A stretch of 64,000 nt of DNA from Alteripontixanthobacter sp. (GTDB lineage Bacteria > Pseudomonadota > Alphaproteobacteria > Sphingomonadales > Sphingomonadaceae): assembly GCA_039968605.1 (NCBI GenBank), contig JBDVPM010000008.1, forward strand, positions 1,602,968 to 1,666,967. Reading direction: 5' to 3'. The notes beneath the pieces are model-generated. The model did not search any database. It worked only from the letters and a program-made list of their open reading frames with translations, and had not been told where the DNA came from. This document shows, in pieces, positions 19,437 through 29,577 of this stretch (positions are counted from its first letter, which is position 1; every line of letters begins with the position of its first letter). Made by a program: the position numbers and the translations under genes.

Positions 19437-19616
19437 GGCTTTTTCCCAGTAGTCATTGACCATCGATCGCTCGAAATAGGTGTTCGGTAAAACCGATGAC
19501 TCGGCCACCGCGACGAGCAAAGCCAGCGCGGTCAGGTAGATCACGTAACTTACTGAAGGCCGATGGCGGTTCGGCGACAGGCACACCGTTTCGCGAACAG
19601 CATTGGACCGGTTCGG

Positions 19617-20435
19617 TCAACTTTCGCCGGGAGCCGCACTTTCGTCATTCGGTGTAGATGCTTCTTCGGTCAGACCGCCCGTTTTGCCCTTGCGGCGCTC
19701 ACCCAGCAGCATGATCAAGAGCGAGCCTTCGAACAGCACCAGCAGCGGGAAAGCGAGCAGCAATTGCGAACCCGGGTCGGGCGGTGTGACGATTGCCGCC
19801 AAGGCGACCACACCCACGATAACATAGCGCCGCGCGCCCGCCAGCTGCGCTCGGCTGACGATCCCCGCACGGTTGAGCAACAATAACAGCACCGGCAACA
19901 GGAAGCTGATCCCGAAGGCCAGAATAAACTGCATGACCAGCGAAAGGTAGTCGCCAGCCGATGGCAAAGCCTCGATCGCCAGCCCACCCGCCTCGCCTTC
20001 AAACCCAAGGAACCAGGTGAAGGCCGTCGGCATGACGATGAAATAGGCCAGCGCACCGCCCGCTGTGAACAGGATTGGCGTAGCGACCAGGAATGGCAGG
20101 AAAGCGCGCTTCTCCTTCGCATAGAGACCCGGTGCGACGAACGCCCAAAGCTGGTTGGCGATGATCGGGAAACTCACGAAGAACCCGGCAAATAGCGCCA
20201 CTTTCAGCTCGACGAAGAACACTTCGTAAAGCTTGGTGAAAATAAGCTGGCCCTCACCTGCGGGAAACGCATCGTTCAGCGGTTTGATCAGGAAGCCAAG
20301 GATCGGGTCGGCGAAATACAGACACACGCCGAATGCAACCGCCAGCGCCGCCACACAGCGCACCAGCCGGCCGCGCAGCTCGACCAGATGATCGAGCAGC
20401 GGTGCCTGCGTGTCGTCGAGATCTTTCAAAGCCAT
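19617..20435 (-). CDS. tatC: Twin-arginine translocase subunit TatC
   Basis: The polytopic receptor of the Tat export pathway, which binds the RR signal peptide of folded proteins. It has 272 residues. The N-terminus has the conserved DHLVELRGRLVR motif, followed by six predicted helices including FLVATPILFTAGGALAYFIVMP and FGISFLLPVLLLLL. It is the last gene of tatABC, 9 bp after tatB, and likely the end of the long argS-to-tatC operon. Confidence 0.97.
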   Translation of the reverse strand: MALKDLDDTQAPLLDHLVELRGRLVRCVAALAVAFGVCLYFADPILGFLIKPLNDAFPAGEGQLIFTKLYEVFFVELKVALFAGFFVSFPIIANQLWAFVAPGLYAKEKRAFLPFLVATPILFTAGGALAYFIVMPTAFTWFLGFEGEAGGLAIEALPSAGDYLSLVMQFILAFGISFLLPVLLLLLNRAGIVSRAQLAGARRYVIVGVVALAAIVTPPDPGSQLLLAFPLLVLFEGSLLIMLLGERRKGKTGGLTEEASTPNDESAAPGES

Positions 20436-20444
20436 GCTACGCGT

Positions 20445-20837
20445 TCAGGGCGGGGGCGCAGGTGTATCGGGCGAATCGCCCCCGGTCTTGGGCTTTTGCC
20501 GGGCCGGATCGGGCGCAGGTGGTTCGGCAGCGCGTTCGATTTCCGCCTGACCACTATCGGGGCCGGGCCGTATCGGTTCCATCTGCGATTCGGCCGTAGC
20601 CGGCGGATGTGCAGCCATGATGGCCTCGTTCTGCGCCTGCCATTTCTTGTCCATCTCTTCCAGCTCCGCCTCGCGGATCATCGCATCGACGCCCGATTTG
20701 AAATGAGAGGAGACGCGCCTGATCTTGCCGATCCAGCGGCCAGCCATCCGCAGAGCGTTGGGCATTTCCTTGGGCCCGATGACCAGGATTGCGACCACCG
20801 CAATCACCAGCAATTCGGGCGCGCCTATATCGAACAT
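20445..20837 (-). CDS. tatB: Sec-independent translocase subunit TatB
   Basis: 130 residues. An N-terminal helix with the TatB signature (MFDIGAPELLVIAVVAILVIGP then KEMPNALRMAG) is followed by an amphipathic helix and a Pro/Glu-rich tail. It pairs with TatC to form the signal-peptide receptor. The gap to tatA is 15 bp. Confidence 0.96.
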   Translation of the reverse strand: MFDIGAPELLVIAVVAILVIGPKEMPNALRMAGRWIGKIRRVSSHFKSGVDAMIREAELEEMDKKWQAQNEAIMAAHPPATAESQMEPIRPGPDSGQAEIERAAEPPAPDPARQKPKTGGDSPDTPAPPP

Positions 20838-20852
20838 GGCGCGGCCCCGGCC

Positions 20853-21107
20853 TTAATCCCGCTTGTCGGCAGGCTGCGGATGTTTGGCTGCTTCTGCGGC
20901 CGGCTTCGCCTCGTGGGAGGGGCCTTCGATTCGGGCAGATGGCTCATCGGACGCAGCAGGATTGCTGCCCTCATCCTCGTTCAGCCCCTTCTTGAAGCTT
21001 TTGATGCCCTTCCCGAAATCGCCCATCATTTCGGAGATGCGCCCGCGCCCAAACAGCACGAGCACCACCAGCGCGATCACCAGAAGTTGCGGCCAGCCGA
21101 TACCCAT
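20853..21107 (-). CDS. tatA: Sec-independent translocase subunit TatA
   Basis: 84 residues, starting [20 protein letters not shown]. One transmembrane helix, the [23 protein letters not shown] hinge and amphipathic helix (key residues F20, G21, R22) and a charged tail rich in Glu, Lys and Ala. It forms the oligomeric pore of the Tat system. The ATG at 21107 gives the canonical TatA length; longer in-frame starts would extend into the scpB-tatA spacer. Confidence 0.95.
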   Translation of the reverse strand: MGIGWPQLLVIALVVLVLFGRGRISEMMGDFGKGIKSFKKGLNEDEGSNPAASDEPSARIEGPSHEAKPAAEAAKHPQPADKRD

Positions 21108-21199
21108 TGCGTTTCTCTCAATTTGTTTGCCCGCCGAAGCGGCGTTGCCCCCGATATAGGGATTGCGCAGCGCCAGCGCCAGCACCCGTATGGCCACGC

Positions 21200-21853
21200 T
21201 CAACCAGCCGTTGCGTCTCCGCCTTCGATTGCAGCATCGCCGCGATCCACCCGGCCTTCCTGCTCGTCCGCTTCATCACCCGCCGGCTCGCCGATCAGCG
21301 CATCGTAGGCATCATCCACAGGATCGAGCAGCCCGGCGGCGCGCAATTCGTCGATTCCGGGCAAATCGCGGCGGCTGGCCAGCCCGAAATGCTGGAGAAA
21401 TTCGGGCGTGGTGGCATAGATGACCGGGCGGCCCGGCACCTCTCTGCGTCCGGCGACGCGGACCCAGCCCGCCTCCATCAACACGTCCAGCGTGCCCTTG
21501 GCGGTCTGTACCCCGCGAATCGATTCGATTTCTGCGCGGCTGACCGGTTCGTGATAGGCGATGATGGCGAGCACCTCGGTCGCGGCACGGCTCAACTTGC
21601 GGACCTGTTCGCGTTCGCGCCGCAGCAGGTGCGCCAGATCGGGCGCGGTCTGGAAATGCCATTTGCGCGCTCGCTCCACCAGGCAGACGCCGCGCCCGTC
21701 ATAATGTACGGCGAGCGATTGCAGCGCAGCGCGCACCGCCGCGTGCTCGGCATCGCCCAGATGATGCGCCAGCTGCTCCAGGCTCAAAGGTTCTTCGGAA
21801 GCGAACAGGGTCGCCTCCACCGCGCGCGCCAGATCGTCCGGCTGCTCGCTCAC
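21200..21853 (-). CDS. scpB: Segregation and condensation protein B
   Basis: Non-SMC subunit (kite protein) of the SMC-ScpAB condensin that compacts and segregates the chromosome. 217 residues with two winged helices: [22 protein letters not shown] and [21 protein letters not shown], then [20 protein letters not shown]. The tail is acidic and variable. The GTG start at 21853 overlaps the scpA stop (GTGA), so synthesis of the two partners is coupled. Confidence 0.95.
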   Translation of the reverse strand: MSEQPDDLARAVEATLFASEEPLSLEQLAHHLGDAEHAAVRAALQSLAVHYDGRGVCLVERARKWHFQTAPDLAHLLRREREQVRKLSRAATEVLAIIAYHEPVSRAEIESIRGVQTAKGTLDVLMEAGWVRVAGRREVPGRPVIYATTPEFLQHFGLASRRDLPGIDELRAAGLLDPVDDAYDALIGEPAGDEADEQEGRVDRGDAAIEGGDATAG

Positions 21854-22656
21854 GCCTTGATCCGCCTCAGCCTGAGCTCGCCGAAAGTCTCGTCCTGCGC
21901 CAGTTCCGCCTTGCCCAGCCGGGCCAGTTCCAGCGCCGCGACGAAGCTGCTCGCCTTGGCCGATCGGCGCAGCTGCGCATCGGCGTGCGGCGGCAGAAAT
22001 TCCTCCAGCGCCATCCAGTCGAGCGTCACTCCCAACATGGCGGAAACGCGGTCCAGCGCGCTGTCGAGAGTCATCACCGCGCGCTCGCGGACCATGTGGA
22101 TCGCCGGTGCGGTGCGCGCCTTTACCTGTCCGTAGCCCTGCACGAGGTCGTACCAGTCGCAGCGCCAGCTGGTCTTGCGATCGATCCGCAGACCTTCGGG
22201 TGCGCCGCGCAGGAAGATATCGCGCCCGATCCGGTCGCGCGCCATCATTCGCGCCGCAGATTCGCGCATCGCGCCGAGCCGCTGGAGCCTGAGCTGCAAC
22301 CGCAGCGCGAGTTCTTCCGGGCTCGGATCTTCCTGCTCCTCCTTCGGCAGGAGCAGCGCGGATTTGAGGTAGGCGAGCCACGCCGCCATCACCAGGTAAT
22401 CGGCCGCCAGTTCCAGCCGCAGCGCCTCGGCACGCTCGATATAATCCAGATATTGATCGACCAGCGACAGGATCGAAATCGCCCGCAAATCGACCTTTTG
22501 CCGCCGCGCCAGATCGAGCAGCAGATCGAGCGGGCCTTCCCACCCGTCCAGTTCCAGATAGAGCGAATCGTCCGGCGTTTCGGCCGATGCAGGCGTGATC
22601 CAGGCAGCCTCGTCGGCGCTGCCTTCATCGCGCAGCATCAGCGGCTGATCGGTCAT
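21850..22656 (-). CDS. scpA: Segregation and condensation protein A
   Basis: Kleisin subunit bridging the SMC dimer. 268 residues with the N-terminal motif WEGPLDLLLDLARRQKVDL, the ISILSLVDQYLDYI segment and a C-terminal winged helix near FVAALELARLGKAELAQ. The ATG at 22656 overlaps the nagZ stop (ATGA), and its own stop overlaps scpB. Confidence 0.96.
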   Translation of the reverse strand: MTDQPLMLRDEGSADEAAWITPASAETPDDSLYLELDGWEGPLDLLLDLARRQKVDLRAISILSLVDQYLDYIERAEALRLELAADYLVMAAWLAYLKSALLLPKEEQEDPSPEELALRLQLRLQRLGAMRESAARMMARDRIGRDIFLRGAPEGLRIDRKTSWRCDWYDLVQGYGQVKARTAPAIHMVRERAVMTLDSALDRVSAMLGVTLDWMALEEFLPPHADAQLRRSAKASSFVAALELARLGKAELAQDETFGELRLRRIKA

Positions 22657-23663
22657 GCCGCCTGTTCCAGCAGGGCGTCGCGCTTGGCGATCAATTCGGC
22701 GGTTTCTATCTCGTCCTGCGGCTCGCCTGCGCCTTTCAACGCATAGTCCAGCCGCAAGCTCACCTCGTCAGACATCGGCGGCACACGCTCGGCGATACCA
22801 GCCATGTCGTCCAGTTTCGCCCAGCAATTCAGCACGATATCGCAGCCCGCCGCGATGGCGCGCTCGGCGCGCTCGGGAATGGTGCCGTCGAGGGCCTGCA
22901 TATCGATATCGTCGGTCAGTAGCAGGCCGGTGAACCCGATCTTCTCTCGGATAATGGTCTGGATAATGAACGGCGACAGCGTGGCCGGGTTGCGTTCGTC
23001 CCAGACCGGAAAGCGGATATGGGCGCTCATCCCGATGGGTGTGTCGCGCAACGTCTGGAACGGCTCCAGATCGGTTTCCAGCTCTTCCGCGCTGGCGGTG
23101 ACCACCGGCATTTCCTTGTGGCTGTCGGCGGTCGCCCGCCCGTGGCCGGGCATATGTTTCAGGCAGCCGACCACGCCTGCGCGCCCCAGCCCGGACAGGG
23201 TCGCTCGCCCCAGCGCCGCCACTTGCATCGGGTCCGAGCCCAGCGCACGGTCGCCGATCACCGCATCGGTTTCGGGGCGGCGAACGTCGAAGGGTGCGTG
23301 GTAATCGACATTGACTCCGACGTGAGCCAATTCGCGCCCCATCGCCTCCGCATTGGCGCGCGCCGCCTCGATCGCCGACGCGGGTGCGACCTGATAAAGC
23401 CGGTCGAACGCTTCGCCAGCTGGATATGCGGGCCATTCGGGCGGCTTCATGCGAGACACCCGCCCGCCTTCCTGATCGATGGAAATCAGCGTCTTTTCGT
23501 GGCCATGCAGGGCGCGCAAATCATCCGTCAGCCGGCGCATCTGGTCGCGGGTCACGCAATTGCGGGCAAACAGGATGTAGCCCGCCGGATCGGCATCGGT
23601 GAAGAAAGCGCGCTCATCGTCGCTGAGCTTGGGTCCGGCAATACCGAATATGGCAGGCGTCAT
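22653..23663 (-). CDS. nagZ: Beta-N-acetylhexosaminidase (GH3)
   Basis: Cytosolic peptidoglycan-recycling enzyme that removes GlcNAc from GlcNAc-anhydroMurNAc-peptides. 336 residues with the NagZ signature KHMPGHGRATADSHKEMP, containing the general-base His, and the nucleophile Asp in LLLTDDIDMQAL. The ATG at 23663 (MTPAIFG) is chosen over an upstream TTG. It lies between the SPOR gene and scpA, overlapping scpA by 4 bp. Confidence 0.94.
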   Translation of the reverse strand: MTPAIFGIAGPKLSDDERAFFTDADPAGYILFARNCVTRDQMRRLTDDLRALHGHEKTLISIDQEGGRVSRMKPPEWPAYPAGEAFDRLYQVAPASAIEAARANAEAMGRELAHVGVNVDYHAPFDVRRPETDAVIGDRALGSDPMQVAALGRATLSGLGRAGVVGCLKHMPGHGRATADSHKEMPVVTASAEELETDLEPFQTLRDTPIGMSAHIRFPVWDERNPATLSPFIIQTIIREKIGFTGLLLTDDIDMQALDGTIPERAERAIAAGCDIVLNCWAKLDDMAGIAERVPPMSDEVSLRLDYALKGAGEPQDEIETAELIAKRDALLEQAA

Positions 23664-23774
23664 AGGGCAAAGATTCGCAGTTTCCTGCGGCTTAGGCAAG
23701 TTTTCCGCGTCAAGGGGATGTGCAAAACCGCGCCCGTACCCGCTCCTTGGCGAAGCAGGGCGCGGTTATTGCCC

Positions 23775-24536
23775 CTATCGCTTGACCTGACAGGCCAGCC
23801 CATCGCCCTTTAGACGGCGGCACAGCGCGTTTGCGGCATTCGCATCGCTCGCCACGGCCTGCAGGCGGTACACGGTGCCGATATCGGCCTGCCCCTTTAC
23901 GATGCGGTATTTCACGCCGGACAGCGCCTCGGTCTGCCCGCGCAGCTGGTTCCAGCCTCGCTGCGCCGAATCGCGCGTGGAATATGCGCCGACCTGCACG
24001 CCGACGCCGCCGGTGGCAGAGGCAGTCCCGCTCGTATCGCTGGAGGCGGTTTCGCCCGAACCACTGCTGCGCGATGCGGAAGTTTCGCGATCCTGCGCCA
24101 GGCGGCCTTCGCGAGTCTGGCCTTCGCCAACCGCCGGTGCGACATCGCCGGTGCCGTCGAAATCGCGCCCACCTGGATCGTCCGGACGTTCGCGGTATTC
24201 ACCTTCGGGTGCTTCGATCGTGCTGCCATCGGCAACCAGTTCCGGATCCGGCCCGCGATTGAACATCCACCACAGCGCACCGAGCAGCAGCGCGAGCAAC
24301 AGCAAGGCGATCAATATCAGGCCGACAATCTTGCCGGTATCGCTGGAGGTGTTCTCATCGTCGTAATCGGCCGATTCCAGCCAGGGCAGGCGCTCTTCCT
24401 CGTCCAGTTCCAGCCGTTCCTCATCGACATATTCGTCGCCGACTTCCATCGGCGTGCCGTCCACTTCGCCGAACGTTTCGTCCCCGTTGCCATCCTGCCC
24501 GTTATCGTTCGGGCCGTAATTATCGGAACTGGCCAT
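23775..24536 (-). CDS. SPOR-domain membrane protein
   Basis: 253 residues: a very acidic cytoplasmic region (1-66), one transmembrane helix (69-91, GLILIALLLLALLLGALWW), a Gly/Ser/Thr-rich periplasmic linker, and a C-terminal SPOR domain (about 170-253: VQVGAYSTRDSAQRGWNQL ... VYRLQAVASDANAANALC). SPOR domains bind denuded glycan strands at the division septum, so a role in cell division or septal wall maturation is likely. The start is 2 bp after the argS stop. The FtsN-like layout is common beside argS in alphaproteobacteria, but it is not proven to be FtsN. Confidence 0.9.
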   Translation of the reverse strand: MASSDNYGPNDNGQDGNGDETFGEVDGTPMEVGDEYVDEERLELDEEERLPWLESADYDDENTSSDTGKIVGLILIALLLLALLLGALWWMFNRGPDPELVADGSTIEAPEGEYRERPDDPGGRDFDGTGDVAPAVGEGQTREGRLAQDRETSASRSSGSGETASSDTSGTASATGGVGVQVGAYSTRDSAQRGWNQLRGQTEALSGVKYRIVKGQADIGTVYRLQAVASDANAANALCRRLKGDGLACQVKR

Positions 24537-24538
24537 CT

Positions 24539-26296
24539 TCACATCTCCTCGACAGCCTCGACGCCCAATATGGCGAGGCCGTTTCGAATAACCTGCCCGA
24601 TTGCCGCGCACAGGAAAAGCCTCGCGCCGCTCAAATCCGCGTCCTGTGCCACGATGACGCGTTTTTGCGGATCGTCGTTGCCGGCGTTCCAGTAGGAATG
24701 GAATGCCCCCGCCAGATCATACAGGAAAAACGCGATCCGGTGCGGTTCGCGCGCCTGCGCCGCCGCCTCCACGATGCGCGGGAACTGTGCTGCCTGCGCT
24801 ACCAGCGCCAGATCGCCGCCGGTCAGGCGTTCAAGTGCCTCTGCCGAGGGCGAAAAACCGGCCTCCGCCCCCTTGCGCAGCGCCGAATGGATGCGCGCAT
24901 GGGCGTATTGGACGTAGAAGACGGGATTGTCCTTGCTCGCCTCGACCACCTTGGCAAAATCGAAATCCATCTGCGCTTCGGGCTTGCGAGTAAGCATGGT
25001 GAAGCGCACCACGTCCTTGCCGACTTCATTGGCCACATCGGCCAGAGTCACGAAATTGCCCGAGCGTTTGGACATTTTTACCGGCTCGCCATCGCGCAGC
25101 AACTGAACCATCTGGACGATCTTCACGTCGAACGGGATGGTCTTGTCCTGCCCCTGCGCCAGCGCGGCCACAGCGGCCTTGATCCGTTTGACCGTTCCGG
25201 CGTGATCGGCACCCCAGATATCGATCAGCTCGTCGGCCTTCTCCGCCTTCTGCATATGATAGGCCAGATCGGCGCCGAAATAGGTCCAGCTGCCGGTGGA
25301 TTTCCTGATCGGGCGGTCCTGATCATCCCCGAAACGCGTCGAGCGAAACAGAGGCAGCTCGACCGGCTCCCAATCGTCGGGCTGCTTGCCCTTTGGCGCC
25401 TCCAGCATGCCATCATAGACGAGGTCGTGTTCGCGCAGCCAGGCCTCCGCCTTTTCCGGCTTGCCGGCGGCTTGCAAAGCGGCTTCCGAAGCGAATTCAT
25501 CGTGATGGATGCCTAGTACGGCCAGGTCCGACTTGATCAAATCCATCATCGCCGCGACCGCTTCGGCGCGAAAAATCGCGAGCCATTCGTCTTCGGGCGC
25601 ATCGGCATAGCGATCGCCCAGATCAGCAGCCAGTTTTGCGCCCACGGGCTTGAGATACTCGCCCGGATACAGCCCTTCGGGGATGTCGCCGATATCTGCG
25701 CCCAGCGCCTCGCGGTAACGAAGATGGGCGGAGCGGGCGAGCACGTCGACCTGTCCGCCGGCATCGTTGACGTAATATTCGCGCACCACGTCATGGCCGG
25801 AAAACTCCAGCAGGCCCGCCAGCGCATCGCCCACCACCGCACCCCGGCAATGGCCCATATGCATCGGTCCGGTGGGGTTAGCCGAGACATATTCGATATT
25901 AACGGTGCGCCCTGCGCCGCGGGCCGACTTGCCGTAATCGGCGGCGAGCGAGTCCATCGCGCGCAGCTCTTCGACCCAGGCGTGATCGGCCAGACGCAAA
26001 TTGATGAAGCCCGGCCCCGCAATCTCTGCGGTGTCTACGTCGGCGTCGGCCGTGAGCTTCTCGGCAATCCTACCGGCCAGTTCGCGCGGATTGGTTTTCG
26101 CCTGCTTGGCCAGCACCATCGCGGCATTGGTCGCGAGGTCGCCATGCGAGGGATCGCGGGGCGGCTCCACCGTAACGTTGCCGTGCGGCGTGTCCGGGGG
26201 AAGATGGCCCTCCATTTCCAGCGCGGCGAGCACCGCGCCGACCTTGGCGGCAAATTTGGCGTGCAGGGTCTGCGGATCGGATGCAATTTTGGACAT
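24539..26296 (-). CDS. argS: Arginyl-tRNA synthetase
   Basis: Class I aminoacyl-tRNA synthetase, 585 residues. The N-terminal Add-1 domain recognises the tRNA D-loop; the HIGH motif appears as HMGH in NPTGPMHMGHCRG and the KMSKS loop as KMSKRSGNF. The C-terminal DALR anticodon-binding domain is present (RIHSALRKGAEAG and LYDLAGAFHSYWN). The ATG at 26296 is well placed. It is the first gene of the run argS-SPOR-nagZ-scpAB-tatABC. Confidence 0.98.
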   Translation of the reverse strand: MSKIASDPQTLHAKFAAKVGAVLAALEMEGHLPPDTPHGNVTVEPPRDPSHGDLATNAAMVLAKQAKTNPRELAGRIAEKLTADADVDTAEIAGPGFINLRLADHAWVEELRAMDSLAADYGKSARGAGRTVNIEYVSANPTGPMHMGHCRGAVVGDALAGLLEFSGHDVVREYYVNDAGGQVDVLARSAHLRYREALGADIGDIPEGLYPGEYLKPVGAKLAADLGDRYADAPEDEWLAIFRAEAVAAMMDLIKSDLAVLGIHHDEFASEAALQAAGKPEKAEAWLREHDLVYDGMLEAPKGKQPDDWEPVELPLFRSTRFGDDQDRPIRKSTGSWTYFGADLAYHMQKAEKADELIDIWGADHAGTVKRIKAAVAALAQGQDKTIPFDVKIVQMVQLLRDGEPVKMSKRSGNFVTLADVANEVGKDVVRFTMLTRKPEAQMDFDFAKVVEASKDNPVFYVQYAHARIHSALRKGAEAGFSPSAEALERLTGGDLALVAQAAQFPRIVEAAAQAREPHRIAFFLYDLAGAFHSYWNAGNDDPQKRVIVAQDADLSGARLFLCAAIGQVIRNGLAILGVEAVEEM

Positions 26297-26349
26297 GGCT
26301 GCGCGCCTAGCCCCTCGCGACGCTCAGGCAAAGCCCGATGCAGCGACCT

Positions 26350-27015
26350 TTAACGCGTGGCGTTGTAGGCCAGCTGCTCCTCGGTCAGCTGAAAACCGAC
26401 CAGCAATTCGAAGCTGGCCCGGGCGACGGCTGCCTTCACCGCCGGATCCTGCAGCGGATCGAGCGCTGCGTCGGGGTCCCCCGGCTTGCGGCGGCGCGTG
26501 ATCTGCTCGCGAATATCCTGCGGCAATGTCGCATCGGCGCGGTTGATGAAGGCACCGGCGATGCCCTTGCCGGTCGCGCGATCCTGGCCATCGGCGAAAT
26601 CGATCACGACGGTGCCGATCCGCTTGGAGACGACCGCACTGTTGCCGCGCAGCACTGTGGAGAAGTAAGGCAATTCAACCCGTCTCGCGCCTTGGGTGCC
26701 ATTGCGCCGGGCCAGCACATCGAAGCTGGCGGCCGAATAGACCTTGTCATTCGATTCGCTGCATTGGCTGCGCACATTGGTGATTGTCGCGGTCACGTCC
26801 AGATTGCCGAGCGTCGGCGCGCCGTTGCCTGCGAAGGTCGTGATATTGCCGGTATAGTCGGGCACGCCGACAGCCGGGCAAACGGTGCGGATGGCGGTGA
26901 TGCCGACGCCGTCGCCGGCCATCGCCAACTCCCCTTCGCGGGCGCATCCGGCCAGGGCGAGCCCCAGCGCGGCGAATCCCATCAGGCGAGCAGTCAACTT
27001 GGTTGCGCGATTCAT
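26350..27015 (-). CDS. Hypothetical lipoprotein
   Basis: 221 residues with a perfect lipobox (LALAGC, Cys24), so it should be lipid-anchored in the envelope. No named domain was recognised. Features seen are YTGNITTFAGNGAPTLGNLDVTATITNVRSQC, suggesting beta strands, paired Cys residues, and a charged C-terminal part with GKGIAGAFINRADATLPQDIREQI. It is upstream of argS on the same strand (53 bp gap) and divergent from ispH (75 bp between starts). Confidence 0.75.
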   Translation of the reverse strand: MNRATKLTARLMGFAALGLALAGCAREGELAMAGDGVGITAIRTVCPAVGVPDYTGNITTFAGNGAPTLGNLDVTATITNVRSQCSESNDKVYSAASFDVLARRNGTQGARRVELPYFSTVLRGNSAVVSKRIGTVVIDFADGQDRATGKGIAGAFINRADATLPQDIREQITRRRKPGDPDAALDPLQDPAVKAAVARASFELLVGFQLTEEQLAYNATR

Positions 27016-27090
27016 TCAGGCCATTCCCATCGCAATTTGCATGTTCACGCGCCCTAGCGAGGCGGTTCACAAAACGCTAGAGCCGCCCGC

Positions 27091-28074
27091 ATGAACGCCC
27101 CCTTTCCCACCGGCCGTGCCGCCACCCCCGCCGGCGTAAAGCCCGGCTTGACCGTCCTGATCGCCGCACCGCGCGGTTTCTGCGCGGGCGTGGACCGCGC
27201 AATCGAGATCGTGGAGCGGGCGATCGAACGCTATGGTGCGCCGGTCTATGTCCGCCATGAAATCGTCCACAACAAGTTCGTGGTGGATGGGCTGCGCGAC
27301 AAGGGCGCGATTTTCGTGGAGGAGCTGGACGAGGTGCCCGATGGCGCTCCGGTGGTGTTCAGCGCCCACGGGGTGCCCAAGGCGGTTCCCGCAGAAGCCG
27401 ACCGGCGCGGGCTGGATTATCTCGATGCGACCTGCCCGCTGGTCAGCAAAGTCCACCGCCAGGCCGAACGCCAGCTGGAAAAAGACCGCCACATCCTGTT
27501 TATCGGCCATGCCGGACATCCCGAAGTGATCGGAACGATGGGCCAGGTCGAGCCCGGGCGGATGACATTGGTGGAAACGCTGGAGGATGTCGCGAAACTG
27601 CCCTTCGGCAACGAGGACAAGCTCGCTTTCCTTACCCAGACAACGCTTTCGGTGGACGATACGGCGGAAATCGTGGCTGCGCTGCAAGCGCGCTATCCGC
27701 AGATCGTAGGTCCGAAGGCGGAGGACATCTGCTATGCAACATCCAACCGGCAGGCCGCGGTAAAGGAAATCGCGCCGGGCAGCGATCTGGTGCTGGTGAT
27801 CGGCTCGCCCAACTCGTCCAATTCGCTGCGGCTGGTCGAAGTGGCCCAGCGCTGCGGCACCGATGCGCGGCTGGTCGGGCGCGCGGCCGATATCCAGCCG
27901 GAATGGCTCGACGGCGTGGGGACGCTGGGGCTGACAGCGGGAGCCTCCGCCCCCGAAACGCTGGTGCGCGAAGTGATCGACCGCTTGAGCGAATGGCGCG
28001 AAGTGGAGGAACGGGCCGTGGTCACGACCGAGGAAAAGATGGTCTTCAAACTCCCCCGCCAGCTGACCGACTGA
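27091..28074 (+). CDS. ispH: 4-hydroxy-3-methylbut-2-enyl diphosphate reductase
   Basis: Last step of the MEP isoprenoid pathway, producing IPP and DMAPP with a [4Fe-4S] cluster. 327 residues. The three cluster cysteines are Cys31 ([11 protein letters not shown]), Cys115 ([11 protein letters not shown]) and Cys214 ([11 protein letters not shown]), and the substrate motif [11 protein letters not shown] is intact. It has a short proline-rich N-terminal extension. It starts a compact run with thrB (13 bp downstream) and rnhA. Confidence 0.97.
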   Translation: MNAPFPTGRAATPAGVKPGLTVLIAAPRGFCAGVDRAIEIVERAIERYGAPVYVRHEIVHNKFVVDGLRDKGAIFVEELDEVPDGAPVVFSAHGVPKAVPAEADRRGLDYLDATCPLVSKVHRQAERQLEKDRHILFIGHAGHPEVIGTMGQVEPGRMTLVETLEDVAKLPFGNEDKLAFLTQTTLSVDDTAEIVAALQARYPQIVGPKAEDICYATSNRQAAVKEIAPGSDLVLVIGSPNSSNSLRLVEVAQRCGTDARLVGRAADIQPEWLDGVGTLGLTAGASAPETLVREVIDRLSEWREVEERAVVTTEEKMVFKLPRQLTD

Positions 28075-28087
28075 ATTACGCCGAGCC

Positions 28088-29077
28088 ATGGCCGTCTACA
28101 CCCATCTCGGCGCGGAAGATCTCGCGGCGCTGATCGCCCATTACGATGTCGGCGAACTGGTTTCGGCCAAGGGCATCGCGGAAGGGGTTTCCAATTCGAA
28201 CTGGCTGATAGAGACAACCGGCTCCCCCGCAGGCGGCGATGATCGCGGGACGCGCTACATCCTGACCATGTATGAACGGCGGATAGAGCTGGCGGATCTG
28301 CCGTTTTTCCTCGGCCTGCTCGATCATCTATCCGCACGGCATTGCCCGGTTCCGCGTACCATCCACGACCGCGAAGGCGCGGCCTTCCGGCTGCTGGACG
28401 GAAAAGCGGTCGCGCTGATCGAATTTTTGCCCGGCGTCTCGGTCGATCGTCCCACGCCGCAGCAGGCCCATGCGGTGGGCGGCGCGCTGGCGCAAATGCA
28501 CGCGGCGGGGGCGGATTACGATGCGAGGCGCCCCAACGATCTGCGCCCGGCCGACTGGCAGCAATTGTTCGATCAGTGCGGCGAGCAAGGGCTTGCCGGA
28601 ATAGACCCCGCGCTGCCGGGCTTCGTGCGCGAGGCCATGCCGCGCCTGTTGGCCGATTGGCCTGAAGACCTGCCGCACTCCATCATTCACGCAGACCTGT
28701 TTCCCGACAATGTGCTGATGCGGCGCAGCGACGTGACCGGACTGATCGATTTCTATTTCGCCTGCCACGATATCACCGCCTACGATCTGGCCGTGACCCA
28801 TGCCGCCTGGTGCTTTGCCGATGATGGAGCGACCTTCCTGCCGGAGATATCGGACGGGCTGCTCGCCGGATATGTGCAGCAGCGTGCCTTGTCCGGTGCC
28901 GAACGCGCGGCGCTGCCGCTGCTCGCCCAGGGGGCCGCGATGCGGTTCGTCGCCACGCGCGCCTATGACTGGATCGATACGCCCGGCGACGCGCTGGTCA
29001 CGCGCAAGGATCCGGTCGATTTCGTGCGGCGCTGTCAATTCTATGCGGCGCACGGTGCAGAGGTGTTCGGCGCATGA
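28088..29077 (+). CDS. thrB: Homoserine kinase (APH-fold type)
   Basis: Phosphorylates homoserine in threonine synthesis. This is the aminoglycoside-phosphotransferase-fold ThrB of alphaproteobacteria, not the GHMP type. 329 residues: [12 protein letters not shown] (nucleotide loop), [14 protein letters not shown] (Brenner catalytic loop, with Asp), and [18 protein letters not shown] (metal-binding DFG-like Asp). The ispH-thrB-rnhA order is common in this group. Its stop overlaps the rnhA start (ATGA). Confidence 0.95.
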   Translation: MAVYTHLGAEDLAALIAHYDVGELVSAKGIAEGVSNSNWLIETTGSPAGGDDRGTRYILTMYERRIELADLPFFLGLLDHLSARHCPVPRTIHDREGAAFRLLDGKAVALIEFLPGVSVDRPTPQQAHAVGGALAQMHAAGADYDARRPNDLRPADWQQLFDQCGEQGLAGIDPALPGFVREAMPRLLADWPEDLPHSIIHADLFPDNVLMRRSDVTGLIDFYFACHDITAYDLAVTHAAWCFADDGATFLPEISDGLLAGYVQQRALSGAERAALPLLAQGAAMRFVATRAYDWIDTPGDALVTRKDPVDFVRRCQFYAAHGAEVFGA

Positions 29078-29559
29078 GCGATCCGCGCAGCAAGGTCGAG
29101 ATCTTCACCGATGGATCGTGCAAGGGCAATCCGGGCCCCGGCGGCTGGGGCGCGATCCTGCGCCATGCTGGCGATGCCGGCGAAACGGAGAAGGAGCTAT
29201 CCGGCGGCGAGGCGGAGACGACCAATAACCGCATGGAAATGCTCGCTGCGATCCGCGCATTGGAGGCCTTGCGACGTCCCTGCACGGTCGAATTGACCAC
29301 CGACAGCAAATATCTGATCGATGGGATCACCAAATGGATCCACGGCTGGAAGCGCAAGGGCTGGACGAACGCGGCCCGGAAACCGGTCGCCAATGCCGAT
29401 CTTTGGCAGGAGCTGGATACGCTGAACCAGCGCCACGATGTGACGTGGCACTGGGTCAAGGGCCATGCCGGACACGCGGAAAACGAGCGGGCGGACGAAC
29501 TGGCCAGCGCTGCCGCAGAGCTGGCCGCCAAGGGCGATTGGCTCACCCTCAACGGCTAG
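29074..29559 (+). CDS. rnhA: Ribonuclease HI
   Basis: Cuts RNA in RNA-DNA hybrids during replication and R-loop removal. 161 residues. The catalytic DEDD set is Asp13 ([15 protein letters not shown]), Glu55 (NNRMEM), Asp77 ([10 protein letters not shown]) and Asp141 (ERADELA). The basic protrusion is present ([18 protein letters not shown]). It is translationally coupled to thrB. Confidence 0.97.
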   Translation: MSDPRSKVEIFTDGSCKGNPGPGGWGAILRHAGDAGETEKELSGGEAETTNNRMEMLAAIRALEALRRPCTVELTTDSKYLIDGITKWIHGWKRKGWTNAARKPVANADLWQELDTLNQRHDVTWHWVKGHAGHAENERADELASAAAELAAKGDWLTLNG

Positions 29560-29577
29560 GTCCGAGAGCTGTCTGGG

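Noticed and set aside
19074-19586. Minus-strand frame with a hydrophobic start (SYVIYLTALALLVAVAESS) over the terminator and small exported gene
   Set aside because: The beginning looks like a membrane helix, but the frame crosses a strong terminator hairpin and is antisense to a gene with a perfect ribosome site. There is no ribosome site for it.
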